Assembly: GCA_003996215.1 (NCBI GenBank)
Contig: QJPP01001629.1
Coordinates: 1-64,000 of the forward strand
Length of the DNA stretch: 64,000 nucleotides
Origin: Jaltomata sinuosa
Lineage: Eukaryota; Streptophyta; Magnoliopsida; Solanales; Solanaceae
Reading direction: 5' to 3'
The notes below the pieces were generated by a model, which was not told the origin of the DNA, did not search any database, and saw only the letters and a list, made by a program, of their open reading frames with translations. Within the stretch, counting starts at the first letter, position 1. Each line of letters starts with the position of its first letter. Made by a program: the position numbers and the translations under genes. Shown piece after piece: positions 58,463 through 64,000 of the stretch.

Positions 58463-58728
58463 AATGGCCTGCCAATCAGGAGACTTAGATGCACGGGCAA
58501 AAAGAATTATTTAATTTTTATGCTATCGCCTGGCCAACCCAGAGAGTATGAAATTTAATTGATTCTTTGTTTTTATGATGGTTAAACTCAACTATGTGAA
58601 TAGAAATGACCTGCCAAGCAGGGGGCTATTTGACATAGAGCTACTTAAGGAAATTGTATAGAGATACAATTGGTAAGAGTACCTACCTCAAAAGTATGTG
58701 TGAGAAATGACCTGCCAACCAGGGGGCT
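58463..58728 (+). repeat. Three dispersed copies of an AATGACCTGCCAA leader motif
   Basis: AATGGCCTGCCAATCAGGAG (58463), AATGACCTGCCAAGCAGGGG (58605) and AATGACCTGCCAACCAGGGG (58706), spaced about 140 and 100 bases apart, each before a short AT-rich spacer. They lie between the 5' LTR and the first coding remnants. Confidence 0.85.
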
Positions 58729-59399
58729 CATATATATTGTTGAAGGATTCCTTTAATCCACTAAAAGAAATAGAGATTTCTTACATCATAATGAGGGTAT
58801 ATGATAATTAGTGAAAATATCAGTTAGATAAAATTTCATGTCTTTATGATACATGTAAATATGTTCTATATTATTGCCTTTACTTTTGTATTTTGTATTT
58901 CTCAATATATCTGCTATCTCATTACATGAAATACTTGATGTCAATAAGTTGGTAAAACCAACGTTGATGACTGATATGTAAATTTGAGAATTGTTCTTAT
59001 ACATGAAAAGCTAATTGATGTGATCGATAAGCTTAGCATAATAGTTCTCATTTGTGAATGATGCTAGGGCATGAAAACTTATCTGAAATTTTGGAAGAAT
59101 GTCTTCTTGCCATATGCATCATTCTCGCTTCCATGAGTTCTGAACTCCAGAGAAAATATTAGTATATGAATTCAAAATGAATTATTGAATATCTAGAGAA
59201 GATGTTTAATTAGTGTAAGGTACACAAAGTAAAATAATTAGATACTAGTTATCTAAGATTTTATTTGAATCTAAGTTAACTGTAATTTTTCAATTGAACA
59301 CGTGCCAGTAATATGAATGATATGATTGAACAACTTGGAAAGTTGAGGTGCAAATTGAGATCTCAAACATTTGATTTTTCAGTCACTATCTAAATTTAA

Positions 59400-60300
59400 A
59401 GTAGAAAGTTCTCACTGAAAAAAGAAAGAACATTGGAAGAAGAATTGTGAATAGTTTCTTGCAATTCTAAAAGATAAGAAATAAGGTAAGATTTTAATGA
59501 AAATTATTTTCATGAGTTTATTTAACCATTACTGATTCTTCATTATTGTGGGTATTAGATACGAACAATAAATATGAAGATCTACGATATGTTGAAGGAG
59601 TTCAATATAAGTAGAAGGTTATATAAAAGAGAAGTTAATATACAAGTTATAAATGGTGCAAAAGTTGCAACACCAGTTATATGATAAATTTCTCTTGCAA
59701 TGCCTACAAGAAAAATACTTATATTGAAAAATTATTATCATGTTCCTAAATTTATTTCGAACATAATTTCAATTTTATATTAGACATGCAAGGTTGTTGC
59801 ATTACTTAATAATAGCATATTCTCTATTTTTCATAAAGATGAATTATATGTGAATAACTATTTTCAACATGGTATTTTTGTCTTACCTAATGTGAATGCT
59901 AATTTGATTATGCATGTTTTAAGTCTTAAGAGGAAAAGAGATAATCAAGTGAATCGTATAAACCTTGGTATAGTAAGTTTGATCATATTGCAGAAAAGAG
60001 ATTTAACAAGTTGTACAAGAAATTATCTTGATAAATATGATTATGAATCATACTCAACTTATAAATCTTATCTTAAAGATAAAATGATCAAATCTCCATT
60101 TACTGAAATTGGTGATAAAGCTTCTGAATTATTGGGACTAATTCATACAGATGTTTATAAGTCCATGAGAATTCAAGCCAAAGGTAGATATTCTCAATCT
60201 ATCACCTTCACTAATGATATATAAATTTGTGTGTATCTTATGAAACACAAATATGAATCTCTTAAAATGTTCAAAAAATTTCATAGTAAAGTCGCAAATA
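59400..60300 (+). pseudogene. Copia Gag knuckle, protease and integrase N-terminal remnants
   Basis: A run reading KKKEHWKKNCE then FLAILKDKK matches the knuckle end of copia Gag, with the first Cys pair lost. Next is WVLDTNNKYEDLRY, the protease box (family form WVLDTG) with the Gly lost. The 124-codon frame 59850-60224 holds YFQHGIFVLPNVNANLIMHV, then DYESYSTYKSYLKDKMIKSP (the GAG-pre-integrase knuckle with both Cys replaced by Tyr). SELLGLIHTDVYKSM follows with the first catalytic Asp of integrase, then YSQSITFTNDI. Stops follow in ICVYLMKHKYESLKMF. Confidence 0.8.
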
Positions 60301-61290
60301 AACTTATGAATGTACCATGATACTAAAGTTTGGTAGATGTGAAGAATATTTTATTAATGATTTACTAAATATCTAAAAGAGAATGAGATTCTCTCATGGT
60401 GAAATCCTTAATGGAATTCATTGATCTTCCAACAAACTTATAAGAATATGCTTTAGAAGCAGCAACATACTTACATAATAAAGTCCTCACTAAGACAGTC
60501 TCTACAATACCATATGAGATATGGCAGGAACATAAGACTATCTTTAAACAAGTTAAAGTTTGGAGTTGTCCAACTTATATTAAAAGATTACAATCTATTA
60601 AACTTGACTCAAGATTTGATAAGTGTAGATTCATTGGGTATCCCAAAGAAACTATGTGATATGATTTCTATCATCCCTATAACCATAAAGCGTTTATGGC
60701 AAGAGGAGCAACCTTTTCGGAAAAGGAATTTCTTTTTAAAATAAAATGATGGTATAGAAATAGAACTTAATGAAGTTCAAGAAACTAATGAATCAACACA
60801 AGATCAAGAAGATGAGATACAAGTTGAGGAACCTTTCTTGGATGTCTTGAAGTTGACAAGGAAGTTGTCATATTCAATGGTTTAAGTTCAAGAACTTAAT
60901 GAAGTTCATGAATAGGTTAATGAACCAGTTCTAAATCAAGTTGAACAACAAACAAATTCAATAAAAAAGTGAGCAAATTGTACACGAACCTCTTAGAAAG
61001 TTGTAGACAATATCATACACCAAATAGATTGGTTCTATTGGTACAAGATAATGTCTTAGATGAGATTGATCATAATGATGATAATTCAAAGACTTATGAA
61101 GAGGAAATACAAAGTTCCATTATTGAAATTTGCTAAGTTACAAAGGTTCTTTTGTGAGCTAAAGTTCATTAATTGGAATGTTCACTTTAACAAGACAATT
61201 GAAAAGTTTAATTATGTTAGATGTGAAGATGAACTTTGTATGTACAAGAGATTAGTGGAGCACGATAATTTTGTTAGTAATGTATAGTCA
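60300..61290 (+). pseudogene. Copia integrase C-terminal half and RT fragment
   Basis: Decayed integrase: GRCEEYFINDLLNI (family DRGGEYL...), LEAATYLHNKVLTKTVSTIP then YEIWQEHKTIFKQVKVWSCP, FDKCRFIGYPKE and DFYHPYNHKAFMARGATFSE. An acidic linker follows (ELNEVQETNESTQDQEDEIQ). The sequence then jumps to KFAKLQRFFCELKFINWNVH and FNYVRCEDELCMYKR, which correspond to the RT part just before the catalytic YVDD (family KLQRSIYGLKQASRSWNIRF). YVDD itself and everything before this RT piece are absent. Element activity is impossible. Confidence 0.8.
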
Positions 61291-61710
61291 TGCATATTTT
61301 ATACTTATAACTAATATTTATTTATTTGAGAAATACATAAATATTAAATAAGTCTCACACGAGAATCTAATTATGAATTGGATAAACTATGTGCACTTTG
61401 AAAGTCTATGCAATTTCAATTTGGAATAAAGTTGCCCTAATGGAAAGTCTATAAAGACTAATCGAAAGTGACACATGTAGAACCTATTAAGAATGGGTAA
61501 TGGGACTTCTAAGTATTTCATGAAAACTTGAGAAAAGTAGCTTATTTATTGAAAATAAATTTCTATAGAGATAGATTATCTATGGAGATAGATCTAAGAA
61601 GCTGCTTAAGTTTCCTAGCAGACGCATTCCCTAAAGCTATTGGTGCGAAGGAGTTTGAGCAGGCACAAGTAAAATTGAGAATAAAGTACTTTAAAGATTG
61701 ACTCTAATGC
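61291..61710 (+). other. Decayed 3' internal region of the copia element
   Basis: AT-rich remnant where RNase H should be; only weak traces remain. It ends in the polypurine stretch AAGTGGGAGA before the 3' LTR. Confidence 0.5.
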
Positions 61711-61720
61711 AAGTGGGAGA
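61711..61720 (+). other. Polypurine tract
   Basis: AAGTGGGAGA immediately before the 3' LTR (61722), the plus-strand primer position expected in LTR elements. Confidence 0.75.
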
Positions 61721-61721
61721 T

Positions 61722-63733
61722 TGTTGGGGATATAGTGGATATGCCCTAGATTCAATCTCACTTGTGATGATTTGAACATACTTTATAAATATTATTTGAT
61801 ATAAATTTTTGGCATCTGATATTCTTTTCCATAGTTATATCAAATTATTTGATTAATATGATAAGGTCCTTGATCAAGTTTTGAGACTTGACATCATGAT
61901 GGAGATCATGATAATGAGAGAGTCATGTTCCTTATAACTTAATCTAAAATTGTTCTTGATCGTAGGACTACTAATTAGGACATTAGTGATTCGGTTAGAT
62001 CAATATGTATGTGGTGGTCTTTATAAGATAAAGATTAGTTGATCTCATTAACTAAATCACATATATAGATGATGCATATGGAGATATGATCATTAAACAA
62101 ACTCATCGGATAATTCTTAATGGTTAGATTTACCATAAACTGTCACTAGGATATTATCTTGAAGAATGTGATGTATGAGTTTTCTTTGACCTGAGATCGT
62201 CATAGTAATTAACAAGTTATTTACTATACTTTGATACCGGACACCCATATCTTTACAAAAATGGTTGAAAGGACATTGAGTATGATTAAATGCTTGTAGA
62301 ATTAATGATTGATGCAAGATGGAACCTGTCAACTCTTGGTAATGAGTTTAAGCTATATGTTGTCATGTATTATAAACGACTAATCAAGACCTTGCCCAGG
62401 GCAATTGAATGAAAAAAGAAAAGAGTTTCTTAGGTCATTCAATAGTCGATTATAATCTGACATGAACACATAGTTGATCACCTATTGGGATTTGATAGTT
62501 AGACCATATCCTATAGGGTGATCCGGAGCTATAAGGACAAAAGAAAATACTACATTATTCTTCTACAAGTTCTTGAGAGTAAATTGTATACTTCATGCTA
62601 TCCGGTCGTTAAGGAGTGTTGCTAGACGCCAATCTTGATTAGTATATCGATATGATCAATTTATTACCGGCTTAGTTTTGAACCTATGAAGTCGCACACT
62701 AACGAGTGTCCCGGTCTTTGTTAATAGATTAATTATTTTATTGTTTGATAATTAAATTAGAGAATTGAATTAGCCAAATAAATAAAGTATTAGTCCAAAC
62801 GGAATATTACTATATTCTTCGCTAGCACCGAGAATATAATTAATATTATGAATAAATTGAAGTTTTCTATTTAGAGTAGAAAATTAAAATTATAACTCTT
62901 AATATATATTTGATATTTATTTATATATGGTATGTAAATAAATTATTATAAAAGAAATCATGAAATTCAATTTGGAATTGAATTGGCTGCCATGCGTCAC
63001 ATTCCAATTTGGAATTGGATTCAAAGTTTCACGTGAAAGTCCCTTTAAATTTGGGGAATGGATTTCCCAATGGAAATATATTTTATGGAAAAATTTACTT
63101 TGAAATTGGTTTAAAATATGGAAAGTCCATATTGGACTTGCACACGGCAGTTATGCCAAGTCAAGTTTTTCATTGTCAAAATTTCCATACAAGCTTAATT
63201 ATGGAATTAAACTTTTATGCCAAGTAATTGTCACCTTAACCAAATAGAAGAAAGGTTTATAGGTGATACTATATAAAGTGTGTAATGGAAAAATACCATA
63301 GTAGTTTGTTCATGAAAAATATTTTCATTACGAGAAGAATTCTCTTCATGAGAATAGTTCTTATGAGAAAAACACTTTATTGAAAGTGTATGAGTTATAC
63401 ACCAAATCAAGACAGAAAATATAATTGACAAGAAAATAGTTTTCTTGTTCGGTTTATTGTGGGTTGAGTTTGTGAGAAAAACTCAACACAATATTCATAT
63501 CCAATTTATTCGCGAGTTCCGTTGATCAAAGAGTTGATAGCAAAGATCAATCTCAGTGTGGATACGCATAGAGTCTTCGTACTATCGAAGAAGGTTTTCA
63601 ACTACGGCTATCGCCACCAGGTTTGTCTTTGAAACCTTTTCTTAAGATGTTAATAAATTTTAAACACAAGTAGATCTGTCTAGGGTTGGTTTTTATCTTC
63701 CGCTGCGTGTTATGAACACGCTGCAATCCTACA
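61722..63733 (+). repeat. 3' LTR of the right-hand copia element
   Basis: TGTTGGGGATATAGTGGATA to GCAATCCTACA, 2012 bp, collinear with the 5' LTR. The following ACACA (63734-63738) is the target-site duplication. Confidence 0.92.
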
Positions 63734-64000
63734 ACACATACATATATATTTTTTAAATGGAGCAATTTATTCACCAAAACATTTTTATTCTCATAGAAAA
63801 ATTCAAGTAGAAAAAGAACGATAACATCTTTTAAGTTAACGAAACACGTAAATAAAGGATAACAAATCATTGAATTGTTAGTTTTGTAAAAATTACAAAA
63901 AATCTATTTGATAAAAAATATAAGGGGTGTGGGACAATATTTAATTTCTAATAAAAAGACATCACTATATGATTTATTGTATATTGGTATAAGTCCCTCA
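63734..64000. other. Host sequence after the copia element
   Basis: AT-rich, probably a continuation of the intron interrupted at 55839. I see no exon in it. Confidence 0.45.

Larger units (their letters stand above)
55840..63733 (+). mobile_element. Ty1/copia element with 2-kb LTRs, internally deleted
   Basis: 7.9 kb: LTRs 55840-57852 and 61722-63733, flanked by ACACA. The internal region keeps a zinc-knuckle remnant, a protease remnant, integrase and a short RT piece, with most of gag, the RT catalytic centre and RNase H missing. The LTRs are nearly collinear, with a few differences per 60 bases. It probably lies in an intron of the gene whose exons end at 55795, in opposite orientation. 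Confidence 0.92.

Noticed and set aside
1..64000. A multi-gene system such as a biosynthetic or defence cluster
   Set aside because: Apart from the exon series at 33.6-55.8 kb, every coding region traces to transposons or the organellar insert. I see no set of cooperating host genes.

Overview
This is nuclear plant DNA. It is AT-rich, has no bacterial-type genes, and consists mostly of nested LTR retrotransposons, LINEs and a Helitron. Ty3/gypsy LTRs that start near TGTCACGACCC next to an initiator-Met tRNA primer site, a Helitron with a GCACGTGC hairpin before CTAG, and LTRs with short palindrome clusters all resemble repeats I know from Solanaceae. I infer a nightshade-family genome but cannot name the species.

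Layout. 1-2853 is the 5' end (minus strand) of an Athila-type gypsy element: gag, tRNA-Asp primer site, 5' LTR. It lies inside a minus-strand Ty1/copia element (2854-6092), which itself sits in a LINE ORF1 remnant (6093-7028). Next come a CACTA-type terminus (7448-7730) and a non-autonomous Helitron (about 8000-9532). A decayed gypsy element ('element 1', Del/Tekay-like, minus) runs from about 9560 to 26160. A second gypsy element ('element 2', 14882-24493) interrupts its gag, with target-site duplication CTCAA and two 2197-bp LTRs.

The main structure is a direct tandem duplication. Copy A (about 22055-36515) and copy B (about 36536-53134) share the same order: element 2 gag start and 5' LTR, element 1 gag start and 5' LTR, a plus-strand LINE, a protein-coding terminal exon (minus), and a second truncated LINE (minus). 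Copy A has lost about 1.46 kb from its LINE. Copy B has gained about 750 bp of probable organellar DNA carrying a mitochondrial-type tRNA-Gly.

The duplication lies in an unrecognised gene on the minus strand. Exons at 55654-55795 and 53249-53322 lead in matching phase to a terminal exon rich in LELSL (EAR-type) motifs. That exon is now present twice: the near copy (50347-50602) is frameshifted and the far copy (33641-33995) is open. A 7.9-kb Ty1/copia element (55840-63733, TSD ACACA) sits just upstream, probably in an intron. All transposon coding regions seen here carry stops, frameshifts or deletions, so I annotate them as pseudogenes.
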